10,613 nt of DNA from the NCBI GenBank assembly GCA_003648575.1, contig QMPN01000091.1, forward strand, positions 1-10,613. Reading direction: 5' to 3'. This DNA is from Bacteroidota bacterium (GTDB lineage Bacteria > Bacteroidota > Bacteroidia > Bacteroidales > B18-G4). Shown here piece after piece: positions 1 through 7,897 of the stretch (position 1 is the stretch's first letter; each line of letters starts with the position of its first letter). Position numbers and translations under genes: made by a program. Below the pieces are notes generated by a model. It saw only the letters and a program-made list of their open reading frames with translations. It ran no database searches and was not told where the DNA came from.

Positions 1-1
1 A

Positions 2-196
2 TGCTTCGTAAACGGCGAACGAAATTGTATTACGGAGATGCAGGAAGGCCCTGATTATGTCAGGGTGAAGATCATTTCAAGGGATCACCTGGCGGGAAGA
101 CGATCGCTATACACCATCACCGCCCCCTCCAAAGACAAAAAAGGCTGGTGCTGGTATTCGCATGTGTGGGTGAATACGGCAATATCAGAAGAATAG
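2..196 (+). CDS. C-terminal end of an unidentified protein (5' truncated)
   Basis: An open frame runs in from the left edge in frame 2 and ends at TAG 194-196, giving the last 64 residues of a protein. The tail is rich in Trp, Tyr and charged residues, including the stretch YTITAPSKDKKGWCWYSHVW at about residues 37-56. The alternating hydrophobic pattern suggests a terminal beta-sandwich or enzyme accessory strand region. No catalytic motif or membrane segment is visible in the part present, and I do not recognise the family. It converges on the M14 peptidase gene, with 62 bp between the two stops, and that gap holds an inverted repeat. The reading frame is clear; the identity cannot be given from this fragment. 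Confidence 0.6.
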   Translation, partial: CFVNGERNCITEMQEGPDYVRVKIISRDHLAGRRSLYTITAPSKDKKGWCWYSHVWVNTAISEE

Positions 197-202
197 GTTT
201 GA

Positions 203-255
203 GGTATGTGGTTTGTGGCAAAGAACCGCACACCTTATACCACATACCACATACC
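203..255. repeat. 16-bp imperfect inverted repeat between convergent genes
   Basis: The left arm 203-218 (GGTATGTGGTTTGTGG) pairs with 240-255 (CCACATACCACATACC) at 15 of 16 positions, around a 21-nt loop. The right arm is itself two overlapping copies of ACCACATACC (239-248 and 246-255). The element fills most of the gap between two convergent stop codons, so it may act as a bidirectional terminator or mRNA 3'-end stabiliser. Neither side has a clear T tract, so a classical intrinsic terminator is not assured. A dispersed intergenic repeat is the main alternative. Confidence 0.6.
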
Positions 256-258
256 AGC

Positions 259-2043
259 TTATTCAAGATTCAACGCATCAATTTCTTCTCTTTCAAGTAT
301 TCTGCCGACCGGATAAAGATTCTTCTTCTCATCCCAGTAGGGTGATTTGGAATAGAACCAGTTGAGCATGCCCCATTGGCTCTTGCTGAACTCAGGATCT
401 TCTTCTTTCTTCTTTTCAAAGGCTGCTTTCAGCTCGGGATCGGCTTCCATCATTTCCCTGGCCAGGCCTTCCATCACATAGGTTTCGGAATATTCCCTTT
501 GTTCAAAAATGGCGCTGAAAAATCCCCAGTAAACATAGGAATCGGGCGCATATGGCTCCAGAATATGAGCGATGACCCTTGCAGTACGCTGGTTCATGTC
601 GATCACGGCATCACCCCGGCGGTATCTTACGGTATCTGCAAAAACATCGTATTCAATATTGCCCATGGCAAACCTTCCCTCGTAGGGATTCCGGCTCCAG
701 CGTGGGTTTTTAAAGCGGTACTGCTCCGCGCGAACATCAGTATCTTCCAGCAGGTATTTTACCTCCACGCCATGCAGGGCCAGGCGGTAGATCACTTCAT
801 ACCATTGCTGCGGAATGATGTAAGCTTCCGGCAGATCAACCTCCACTGAGGGTATGGATTTATTAAACCAGGGCAGCTCGTAAGTGATAGGCTTGTCAGG
901 ATGGTATTGAAACCACTTTCCGCCAGTCAGATCGCTTTCGACAATATCGTACTCAACACCTTTAAATTCTACCATCACACTATCGGTATCATCTCTTTTC
1001 CATTGTATAGGGAAAGGCCTGTCGCGAAAGGCAGGATCGGCTGTAGTTCGATCCGCAGCCCTGATGATCAGTTTGAGTTTATCAGGGTTTTTATTCAGGA
1101 ACTCCGCAGAGAATACCAGGAGGTCATAGGTAGCCAGGGTCCTGTCTTTATGCGGTTTCAGCATATGTGTCTCAATGAGCAGCCCGGGCCTGTTCTGTAT
1201 GGCGGTGTATCCCTGCGAAAGTCGTGGTGGCGCAGGTCCCGAGCGCAATCCGCTCTGGGGATCGTGCCATCGCCGGAAACTCACGTAAGGATTCATCATC
1301 TGGCCTGCTACATTCATCTTCCCCTGCACATAAGGAATGAATTCCCTCTCCTGCCATCGGGTGAGCATGGGATCCATGGTCCCGAAGGTTTCCATCATAT
1401 ATGTGAGCACATACTGGTAATCGGCCCCATCAGTTGTGTGGCAATCCACGAAGAAATCAGGCAGCCAGGTAGAGAACATCTTCAGCCAGGCATGCATGGC
1501 AGGGGCATCGGCCTTGAGAAAGTCCCTGTTAAGGTTCAGGTTTTGCGTATTGGCCCTCCAGCCCATCTCTTCAGGCCCGTTCTGGTTGATGCGGTTATAA
1601 GGTCCCATACGGTTCAGCCCATCCACATTAAAGGCCGGCAGGAAGATGAAGGTCACATGCTCCAGCAAATGCTCATACTCCTTCGTGATGGCAATATCAC
1701 GCATAAGCATCAGTATGGCATCCGTACCTTCGGCTTCGCCGGGATGTATACCACCTTCTATGAGCATGACCAGGTCGCCGGATGCACGAACATCCTCAGG
1801 TGAAGACAAAGCTGTTTTGTTGATGATGAGGATAGGGACATCGTAGCCTCCTGCGCTCTTACCAATCACTTCATATGTAACTTGTGGCGAAGCCTCGGCC
1901 AGCCTCTTACTATAGGCCACCATGTCATCATAGGTGGCAGTACGCAGGCCATCGGATGCCTCGAAAGGAGTTGTCCACAAATCCTGTGCAAAGACAAGGA
2001 CCGGAAAAAGAGAGATCAGTAATAAAATCTTAATGCTTTTCAT
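259..2043 (-). CDS. Secreted M14-family zinc carboxypeptidase
   Basis: The 594-residue protein starts with a Sec signal peptide (MKSIKILLLISLFPVLVFAQ, cleavage near residue 20). I chose the ATG at 2041-2043 because it begins that signal peptide; a longer frame to 2106 only adds residues read through the upstream gene. The M14 zinc site is present: HPGE gives zinc ligands His100 and Glu103, and FVDCH gives His202. NLNLNR gives the substrate-binding Asn172-Arg173 pair, and LLIETH gives the catalytic Glu291. The peptidase domain covers about residues 30-345. The remaining C-terminal 250 residues are rich in charged and aromatic residues and I cannot assign them. The expected role is removal of C-terminal residues from peptides in the periplasm or outside the cell. 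It follows the phosphoesterase gene with only 1 bp between stop and start (TAATATG), so translation is probably coupled. Confidence 0.9.
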   Translation of the reverse strand: MKSIKILLLISLFPVLVFAQDLWTTPFEASDGLRTATYDDMVAYSKRLAEASPQVTYEVIGKSAGGYDVPILIINKTALSSPEDVRASGDLVMLIEGGIHPGEAEGTDAILMLMRDIAITKEYEHLLEHVTFIFLPAFNVDGLNRMGPYNRINQNGPEEMGWRANTQNLNLNRDFLKADAPAMHAWLKMFSTWLPDFFVDCHTTDGADYQYVLTYMMETFGTMDPMLTRWQEREFIPYVQGKMNVAGQMMNPYVSFRRWHDPQSGLRSGPAPPRLSQGYTAIQNRPGLLIETHMLKPHKDRTLATYDLLVFSAEFLNKNPDKLKLIIRAADRTTADPAFRDRPFPIQWKRDDTDSVMVEFKGVEYDIVESDLTGGKWFQYHPDKPITYELPWFNKSIPSVEVDLPEAYIIPQQWYEVIYRLALHGVEVKYLLEDTDVRAEQYRFKNPRWSRNPYEGRFAMGNIEYDVFADTVRYRRGDAVIDMNQRTARVIAHILEPYAPDSYVYWGFFSAIFEQREYSETYVMEGLAREMMEADPELKAAFEKKKEEDPEFSKSQWGMLNWFYSKSPYWDEKKNLYPVGRILEREEIDALNLE

Positions 2044-2044
2044 A

Positions 2045-2953
2045 TTATTCAGTTGTTTCAACTTCCCATCCATAATCAACATATTCCCAGCAGAAATCAT
2101 CCCCATGTGTATGCACCATCAGGAATCCTTCCTCAACACCTTCATTCGGACCGCTCCACCACCTGCCAGAAACAGCACCCACCGTAATGAAGTGCGTTCC
2201 ATTCACCTCAATAGCTTCCAGGTAATGCAGGTGTCCTTGCAAAACAAGCTTGAGCTTGTATCCTATAAAGAGGTCAAGCACCTCCCTGGCATTTTCTACC
2301 ACCAGCCCATGATATTCCGGGGCGAATTCGCCATACAGAATCTGGGTAAATACGGTAATAAAAGGGATGTGTGTAGATATAACAATCGGCGTTTCAGGGT
2401 CCACCTCCAGCAAGTCATTGCTGATCCATGCCATCTGCTCTTCATCGATCATACCGATATATTGACGGTCTTCAGTCTCTATCACAGAATTAAGTACAAT
2501 AAAATGCCATCCACCCTGATCGAATGAATAATAGGTATCACCGAGTCGTTTTTCGTACATGCCAAACTTATATTCGGGATGATCAGGCCCGACACCACTT
2601 TTTTCGTAAATGCCAAACACCTCATGATTTCCCATGGTATTATATACAGGCATTTCGAAGTTTTCTATCAGCTCCTGATAAAGATCATACAGGCTGTCTG
2701 CCCTTTCGTAAGATACACCCAGTGCATCCATGATGAGGTCACCCCCGGTGATCACAAAATCAGGCTTGAGTTCATTTACCCTGGTGATGGCTGCCATAAA
2801 TCCTTCGGCGGCATTTCTCTCCGGCTGGACATGGATATCAGTCATGAAAGCAAAAGTGAAATCATCGCCACAGGGTTTTTGTTCCTGCTCGCAGCAGGAA
2901 GCCAGGAATGAAACGGCAAGAATAGCTAGAAGAGCATGGATAAACTTTCTCAT
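2045..2953 (-). CDS. Lipoprotein calcineurin-like metallophosphoesterase
   Basis: The 302-residue protein has an N-terminal lipoprotein signal: a hydrophobic stretch ends in the lipobox LASC, with Cys20 as the likely lipidated residue. This places it at the periplasmic face of a membrane. All metallophosphoesterase motifs appear in order: DIH (Asp39, His41), GGD (Asp72), GNHE (Asn109, His110), STHIP (His195) and GHLH (His241, His243). These bind the two catalytic metals in the calcineurin-like superfamily, whose members hydrolyse phosphomono- or diesters. The spacing resembles Icc/CpdA-like enzymes, but an exported lipoprotein is unlikely to act on cytosolic cAMP, so the substrate is open. 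It is the first gene of a two-gene operon with the M14 peptidase and has a good -7 element about 33 nt upstream. Confidence 0.9.
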   Translation of the reverse strand: MRKFIHALLAILAVSFLASCCEQEQKPCGDDFTFAFMTDIHVQPERNAAEGFMAAITRVNELKPDFVITGGDLIMDALGVSYERADSLYDLYQELIENFEMPVYNTMGNHEVFGIYEKSGVGPDHPEYKFGMYEKRLGDTYYSFDQGGWHFIVLNSVIETEDRQYIGMIDEEQMAWISNDLLEVDPETPIVISTHIPFITVFTQILYGEFAPEYHGLVVENAREVLDLFIGYKLKLVLQGHLHYLEAIEVNGTHFITVGAVSGRWWSGPNEGVEEGFLMVHTHGDDFCWEYVDYGWEVETTE

Positions 2954-2986
2954 AATGTATAGAATTAAAATGGTTCAGTATATACA

Positions 2987-2994
2987 CAAAAGTA
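2987..2994 (-). promoter_or_regulatory. Bacteroidota -7 element (TACTTTTG) for the phosphoesterase-peptidase operon
   Basis: On the - strand the sequence TACTTTTG matches TAnnTTTG exactly and ends 33 nt before the ATG of the phosphoesterase gene. I see no clear TTG at the expected -33 position. The position in a divergent intergenic region supports a real promoter. Confidence 0.6.
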
Positions 2995-3009
2995 GGAAAA
3001 TACACGGAG

Positions 3010-3036
3010 TTGAAAAGTCGGGACCGGATATAATTG
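3010..3036 (+). promoter_or_regulatory. Candidate promoter for the DUF3857 gene pair
   Basis: TTG at 3010-3012 lies 16 nt before TATAATTG (3029-3036), which matches TAnnTTTG with one mismatch. The leader to the ATG at 3070 would be about 30 nt. The divergent geometry with the phosphoesterase operon promoter fits, but the match and spacing are imperfect. Confidence 0.4.
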
Positions 3037-3069
3037 TTAAATTTACCGGGCATTTAAAAAACTCCGTTT

Positions 3070-5031
3070 ATGTTTAAAAGAATCTCCGGACTGATTGCAA
3101 TCATGTTTTTTGCAATGCTTGTCCACGCTGACCCGGTCAGTGAACTGATCCGGAACTCCGGCAATGCCAAAGATTATCCCGGTGCCGGCAAACTGATACT
3201 ATTCGACAGCACCTATTCCGATGTACAGGAAACAGGGCTGACCTATGTTTATACCCATCGGCTTTACAAGGTATTGAATGCCAAAGGGGCACTCGATCTG
3301 AGTACCATCACTTATGGCTATGACCCACTCTCAGCCTATGTTGAGTTCAGAAAGGTGATCATCCATAAAGCAGACGGAAAAACTTTTGAGCTGGATATCA
3401 GCAAGGTGATGGACTATCCTGCTCCTGCCAGGGCCATATACTGGGGTGCCAGGGAAAAGATGATCGAGGTCGGAAGACTTGAAACCGGCGATGCCGTGGA
3501 GGTTTTCCTGTTCAGGAAAGGCTTTACCTACGCCCTGCTTGCAGGTGATGACGATGACATGTATATACCTCCCATGCGCGGACATTTCTATGATATCATT
3601 GAATTCTGGAGCCGTGACCCCATGCTGGAAAAGGTCTACCAGACTGCTGTACCAAAAGACAAGCTCGTACAATACGATGTGTACAACGGGGAATTGCAGT
3701 CATCGGCATGGATAGATGATGGCAAGATGGTATACACCTTCAGCAAAAAAGACATCCTCCCCCTGAAATATGAATCAGGCATGGTGGCCTTTTCCGATGT
3801 GGCACCTAAGCTCCTGATCAGCTCCAGCCCCGACTGGTATGCCAAGTCATTGTGGTTTTACAATGTGAATGAAGATTTCGGCAGCTTCGATGTTACCCCT
3901 GAGGTAAAAGAAAAGGTAGACGAGATACTGGCAGGCGAGGCCAAAACTGAGATGGATTCTATTTCCCTGCTCACCCACTGGGTAGCAGACGAGATCCGCT
4001 ATTCGGGCGTCTCCATGGGCGAAGGTGAAGGATACACCCTGCATAAGGGCGCTATGACTTTCCTCGACCGCTGCGGTGTTTGTAAAGACAAAGCCGGTAT
4101 GCTGGTGACCATGCTTCGTGCTGCAGGCTTCGAATCATATCCTGCCATGACCATGGCTGGATCAAGGATAGATTATATTCCCGCCGACCAATTCAACCAC
4201 AGCGTTACCGTGGTGAAGCTCCGGAACGGGGAATACAAACTGCTTGACCCCACCTGGGTACCCTTCCTGAGGGAGCTCTGGTCGAGTGCCGAACAGCAAC
4301 AGAACTACCTGCTGGGTGTACCCGAAGGTGCCGATCTGGGAATCACACCCCTGTCGGCCCCTGAAAACCATTATTTCAAGATCATCGCCAAATCGATGAT
4401 AGAAAAAGATGGCAGCCTGGAAGGCTCATTGATTCTGAAAGCAGAAGGGCAGTCGGATGGGTCCATCCGCGGACTGTTTACCCGGGCTTTAAAAAACAGC
4501 TGGGAACAAAATGTAGAAAGAGAGCTGAAGAGAACCTATCCCCTTATGGAGATCAAAAGCATTGAATTTGAGGATCCATATGATTACCTGGCGGGGCCGA
4601 TAGAGCTGAAGATCTCTTACAGCATTCCTGATTTTGCCATTGTCACCGACAATGAGATCATCTTCACTCCGGTAGTGGTTTCAGGCATCTTTTCACGGGC
4701 CATGTCGCACATGTACTGGAATGTGGAAAAAGAAGACAGGAAGTATCCATTCCGCGACCGTTGTTCCAGGCTTGTGGAATTACATGAAAACATCAAGCTT
4801 CCTGGAAAACTCACGGTCGCATACCTCCCGGAAGCTGAAAATTTCACCGATGCCCCGGCTGCATTTGAAGGAGACTATAAGATCTCAAAATCGGGTAATG
4901 CCATGATGATGAACATGAAGCTTACCCTCAATAAAAGGATTTATGATAAAGAAAATTGGGGTGCTTTTCGTAAGGCCGTTGCGGCCCATCAAAGGTTCTC
5001 CAGGGAACCTGTAATCCTTAAGTTCAATTAA
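3070..5031 (+). CDS. Exported DUF3857 / transglutaminase-like protein with intact catalytic triad
   Basis: This 653-residue protein begins with a Sec signal peptide (hydrophobic residues about 7-18, cleavage near HA-DP at residue 20). A DUF3857-type beta-rich domain covers about residues 40-230, including the typical 'ADGKTFEL' strand turn near 101. A transglutaminase-like core follows at about 280-400. Its triad is visible: Cys338 in GVCKDKA, His377 in FNHSV and Asp393 in LLDPTW. The C-terminal part (about 430-653) is beta-rich, in the position of the DUF3858-type region of this family. Such domains are cysteine peptidases or acyl transferases, and the substrate of this one is unknown. The protein is probably periplasmic. 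Its stop is 17 bp before the next gene, a paralogue of the same architecture, which indicates an operon and an old tandem duplication. Confidence 0.88.
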   Translation: MFKRISGLIAIMFFAMLVHADPVSELIRNSGNAKDYPGAGKLILFDSTYSDVQETGLTYVYTHRLYKVLNAKGALDLSTITYGYDPLSAYVEFRKVIIHKADGKTFELDISKVMDYPAPARAIYWGAREKMIEVGRLETGDAVEVFLFRKGFTYALLAGDDDDMYIPPMRGHFYDIIEFWSRDPMLEKVYQTAVPKDKLVQYDVYNGELQSSAWIDDGKMVYTFSKKDILPLKYESGMVAFSDVAPKLLISSSPDWYAKSLWFYNVNEDFGSFDVTPEVKEKVDEILAGEAKTEMDSISLLTHWVADEIRYSGVSMGEGEGYTLHKGAMTFLDRCGVCKDKAGMLVTMLRAAGFESYPAMTMAGSRIDYIPADQFNHSVTVVKLRNGEYKLLDPTWVPFLRELWSSAEQQQNYLLGVPEGADLGITPLSAPENHYFKIIAKSMIEKDGSLEGSLILKAEGQSDGSIRGLFTRALKNSWEQNVERELKRTYPLMEIKSIEFEDPYDYLAGPIELKISYSIPDFAIVTDNEIIFTPVVVSGIFSRAMSHMYWNVEKEDRKYPFRDRCSRLVELHENIKLPGKLTVAYLPEAENFTDAPAAFEGDYKISKSGNAMMMNMKLTLNKRIYDKENWGAFRKAVAAHQRFSREPVILKFN

Positions 5032-5048
5032 TCCGACCTAAGACCAAT

Positions 5049-6854
5049 ATGATGAAGACAATTTCAAAATATTTACTGCTCGTAATCCTGATCAGTTTCT
5101 CCTTCAGCACCTTTGCACAGGATGGGGATGCAGTATTCAACAAGATCGTTCGTGAATATACCCTGAATGAGGACGGAAGCACTGACTTCAGGGAATACAA
5201 AGAATTAAAGCTGCTCAGCCATTTGAGCTTTCACCGGATGTATGGAGAAACGTTTATCATCTTTGACCCTGTCTACCAGGAAATCGTGATCCATGAAGCA
5301 TATACCATCATGAAGGATGGTAAGAAAGTAGTGGTGCCCGACAATGCTTTTAATGAAGTATTGCCCCGGGCAGCTGCCCATTCAGCCCCTTATAACAGGC
5401 TCAGGGAACTCGTGATCACACATACCGGCCTGGAGGTTGGCGCTACCATATACCTCGACTATACCCTGAAGACCAAAGCCGGTTTCATGTCGACTTTCAT
5501 GGGTGAAGAACTTATCAGGGATATTGTACCCATCAATGAAAAAGAAGTGATTATCCGTATTCCGGAAGGAAAGGAATTGCATTATAAAGTCCTTCACCTC
5601 CGTACCGGTGCAGAGCTTAGCCAGGAGAATGGCATGAATGTGTATACTTTCAATTTCAGCAGCCTCTCACCATATAGCCGTGAATGGGGGACAGATCATG
5701 AATTGCTTCCGCGCCTGTTTTTCAGCTCCGCCAAAGACCTCGACAGGGCCTATTTCCCGTTTGTCGCACAGCCTGCCTTTACCTTTCAGGCAAATGCTGA
5801 TATGGAGGCCCGAGCAAAAGAGATCAAAAAGGAAAACAAGGATGAGCTGAAAGCGATACTGGCCATCCAGAAAATGGTGGTTGATGAGATCGCTACCTGG
5901 AACCTGGATCTGCGTTATACCGGATTCAAATGCCGTACACCCAAAGAGGTCTGGAGTTCAAATGGCGGCACACCTTTGGAAAAAAATGTTTTACTGGCAA
6001 CCCTCCTGAAAAAAGCAGGGTATACTGCTGATCCGGTAGCCATTATTCCCGACAGGTATTATGATAAAAAAGTTGGCAGCCTCTATATTTTTGATGGCTT
6101 TGCCGTTCAGGTAAGGACGAAATCCGGCCTGATATACCTGTCAGCTACTGCTAAGTCCTCTCAGGACCTTGCTTTAAGCAAGACAGGGAAAAAGTTCTTA
6201 GTGCTTGATGGAGCCATCGAGAGCCTGAAAACGTATAATGCTCCGGCAACTGCTTCAGAGATCATTTACCATAGCGATCTTAGCCTGTCTGCTGATGATA
6301 AACTCAAAGGCAAACTGTTTGTCAAGCTTAGGGGCAATGCCAATCCATACTTTAGTCTCTACCTCGATTCGGCCTATGCAAAACGCTATGGCAGCAACAT
6401 AAAAGAGGTGAAAATAAACACCCTGGAAATGCAAGAAAGCATTTTCGACCTTATCCTGGAAAAGGAAAATGCCTGTGAACAATATGGTGAATATGCTTTC
6501 CTGAACATTCCCTTATCCCGTTCAGGAATATCTTCCTGGGGGTTTTCATATATCGAGAGCGGAAGGCAATCACCCATCAGCTTAAAAGAGCGTATCACCG
6601 AAGAGTATCATTATATGATCGAACTGCCGGAAGGGTATGAACTGATCAGCCCGGAGGTGAATCTCAAAGTCGAAAATACCATTGGAAAGTTGGAGATCAC
6701 GGTGAGAAAGGAAGGCAATGTTGTTTTCATTACACGCGATATCAGCCTGGAAAAAGACCTTATTCAATACAATGAATTTGATGCTTTTAATGCTCTGTGG
6801 AAGCCCTGGATGAACCCATCTTTCCAGAAGCTCATATTGAAAAAACCAGAATAG
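5049..6854 (+). CDS. Exported DUF3857 protein with degenerate transglutaminase-like domain
   Basis: This 601-residue protein has a signal peptide ending in FAQ at about residue 24, then a clear DUF3857 domain (about 35-215; strand turn MKDGKKVVV near 88-96). The following region (about 260-375) keeps the transglutaminase-like framework but not its active site. The segment GGTPLEKNVLLATLLKKAGY (306-325) aligns with GVCKDKAGMLVTMLRAAGF of the upstream paralogue, putting Pro309 at the catalytic Cys. FDGFAV (348-353) replaces FNHSV, so the His is lost. YLSAT (363-367) replaces LLDPT, so the Asp is lost. It is therefore probably a non-enzymatic binding or scaffold protein, perhaps partnering the active paralogue. 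The start could be either of two adjacent ATGs (5049 or 5052). The C-terminal 200 residues are beta-rich and unassigned. Confidence 0.85.
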   Translation: MMKTISKYLLLVILISFSFSTFAQDGDAVFNKIVREYTLNEDGSTDFREYKELKLLSHLSFHRMYGETFIIFDPVYQEIVIHEAYTIMKDGKKVVVPDNAFNEVLPRAAAHSAPYNRLRELVITHTGLEVGATIYLDYTLKTKAGFMSTFMGEELIRDIVPINEKEVIIRIPEGKELHYKVLHLRTGAELSQENGMNVYTFNFSSLSPYSREWGTDHELLPRLFFSSAKDLDRAYFPFVAQPAFTFQANADMEARAKEIKKENKDELKAILAIQKMVVDEIATWNLDLRYTGFKCRTPKEVWSSNGGTPLEKNVLLATLLKKAGYTADPVAIIPDRYYDKKVGSLYIFDGFAVQVRTKSGLIYLSATAKSSQDLALSKTGKKFLVLDGAIESLKTYNAPATASEIIYHSDLSLSADDKLKGKLFVKLRGNANPYFSLYLDSAYAKRYGSNIKEVKINTLEMQESIFDLILEKENACEQYGEYAFLNIPLSRSGISSWGFSYIESGRQSPISLKERITEEYHYMIELPEGYELISPEVNLKVENTIGKLEITVRKEGNVVFITRDISLEKDLIQYNEFDAFNALWKPWMNPSFQKLILKKPE

Positions 6855-6860
6855 CCAATA

Positions 6861-6875
6861 CGGGATCAGATCCCG
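6861..6875. terminator. Short palindrome at the convergent gene ends
   Basis: CGGGAT-CAG-ATCCCG forms a 6-bp stem with a 3-nt loop between and over the ends of the second DUF3857 gene (stop 6852-6854) and the cyclase-like gene (stop 6866-6868). It sits where a shared terminator would be expected, but there is no T tract on either side, so the call is tentative. Confidence 0.3.
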
Positions 6876-7798
6876 GAAGTATTCAGGTTACCCAGGCTGA
6901 CAGTGATCCTGCGCTTGGTTTCCTTTTTGTCATCAGCAGAAGCATAAAGGGTTATCTGCAAATGCAGGTTGAAGATATTCATGATCACTTCCTTCGACTG
7001 AAATTGCCCAATACGCAAAATGTCAGAATTTATTATCCCCGTGTATCGGGATAGCCTGGTATTGATAATATCATTTTCTCCTGATTTGATATATTTCTTA
7101 TCATACTTAGTATATTCATAGATATTGGCAATATCATGGATCGTATATGTCTGCAGGTTTTCGATTCCGTCAATATTTGTGAGGAACCATTCATAAGTCC
7201 GCTGATCGAGCAGACATCGGTTCAGGCTGTCTTTTTCAAGGATGCGTGCATTGTTGATGATGGCGCTGCCATAAAAGTTATTCTCAAAATGAAAAATGGT
7301 ATCATAAGTGATGGCATATCTCAGGGAAATGCTGCCAATGACCTTTCTGAGCTTAGGATAGTGATGATAGGAATTAAATGCCCTTACCATCACTTCAAAG
7401 TTAATGGCAAAGAACAATGCGTGCAAAGGGGTGTCGAAAATTAGAAAACCACCATCACCGGTACTAATAAAAGATTTTTGAATTTTCTCCTTGGTATAAT
7501 ACTGGAAAACGAATTGGTTATTTTCAAGGCATAATCTGACGGTTTTATCAAAAAGGATCTTAAAAAGGGCCGGGATCATGGTTTGCTCCAGATGCTTATA
7601 CAATCCATAGCGATAAATATCTATTCCCAGGACCGAGAATCGGGGAAAGTTCTTCAGGTTAACATATTTTTCCATTTCATGATAGAGATCATCGCTTTGA
7701 GGTACTTTGGTCACTTTATCATAGATCGATTCAGTATCTACCTTCTTGAGAAGCTCGATGATCTGGTCGAACTGCAAGCGTTTCATCCTTTTTGCCAT
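6866..7798 (-). CDS. Divergent class III nucleotidyl-cyclase-like protein
   Basis: This 310-residue protein has no signal peptide or membrane segment and should be cytosolic. Residues about 52-205 resemble a class III cyclase homology domain. FSVLGIDIYRYG supplies the first metal Asp (Asp60), STGDGGFLIF the second (Asp115), and YGSAIINNARIL the conserved YG and transition-state Arg185. The Asp115-Arg185 spacing (70) is close to the usual value (about 76). Key positions differ from adenylate cyclases: Ile111 stands at the substrate-selecting Lys position, Asn174 at the second selecting position, and the transition-state Asn appears shifted by one (Ile181, Asn182). The N-terminal 50 residues are helical and the C-terminal 60 (about 250-310) form an unassigned beta-rich tail. 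It could make a cyclic nucleotide of unknown base or be inactive; a GGDEF-like fold is the alternative. It is convergent with the DUF3857 pair and divergent from thpR. Met5 is an alternative start. Confidence 0.55.
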   Translation of the reverse strand: MAKRMKRLQFDQIIELLKKVDTESIYDKVTKVPQSDDLYHEMEKYVNLKNFPRFSVLGIDIYRYGLYKHLEQTMIPALFKILFDKTVRLCLENNQFVFQYYTKEKIQKSFISTGDGGFLIFDTPLHALFFAINFEVMVRAFNSYHHYPKLRKVIGSISLRYAITYDTIFHFENNFYGSAIINNARILEKDSLNRCLLDQRTYEWFLTNIDGIENLQTYTIHDIANIYEYTKYDKKYIKSGENDIINTRLSRYTGIINSDILRIGQFQSKEVIMNIFNLHLQITLYASADDKKETKRRITVSLGNLNTSGI

Positions 7799-7830
7799 CT
7801 GTGTTTGGATATTTATGGTGGTTTCCTATA

Positions 7831-7862
7831 CAATAATACTAAAGAATAACGATACTTGCCAA
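7831..7862 (-). promoter_or_regulatory. Candidate promoter for the cyclase-like gene
   Basis: On the - strand TTG (7862-7860) is followed after 21 nt by TATTATTG (7838-7831), a TAnnTTTG match with one mismatch. It ends about 32 nt before the ATG at 7798. The spacing suits Bacteroidota promoters but the match is imperfect. Confidence 0.35.
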
Positions 7863-7882
7863 TCCAATGCTAAAGGCTTCAT

Positions 7883-7890
7883 TATCTTTG
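7883..7890 (+). promoter_or_regulatory. -7 element (TATCTTTG) immediately upstream of thpR
   Basis: TATCTTTG matches TAnnTTTG exactly and ends only 7 nt before the thpR ATG at 7898. With transcription starting a few bases downstream, the mRNA would be leaderless or nearly so. The nearest upstream TTG (7856-7858) is 24 nt away, slightly long for a -33 element. Confidence 0.55.
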
Positions 7891-7897
7891 TTCAGTA

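Noticed and set aside
901..1803. A 300-codon open frame on the + strand, antisense to the M14 peptidase gene
   Set aside because: It lies entirely opposite a gene with a full set of M14 catalytic motifs, and its translation has no recognisable domain, signal peptide or upstream signal.
2044..2106. A longer start for the M14 peptidase, extending its frame to 2106
   Set aside because: The extra 21 residues overlap the upstream phosphoesterase gene and would bury a standard signal peptide; the ATG at 2041-2043 begins that signal peptide.
1934..2527. A 197-codon + strand open frame opposite the phosphoesterase and peptidase junction
   Set aside because: It is antisense to two well-supported genes and its translation shows no domain or coding character.
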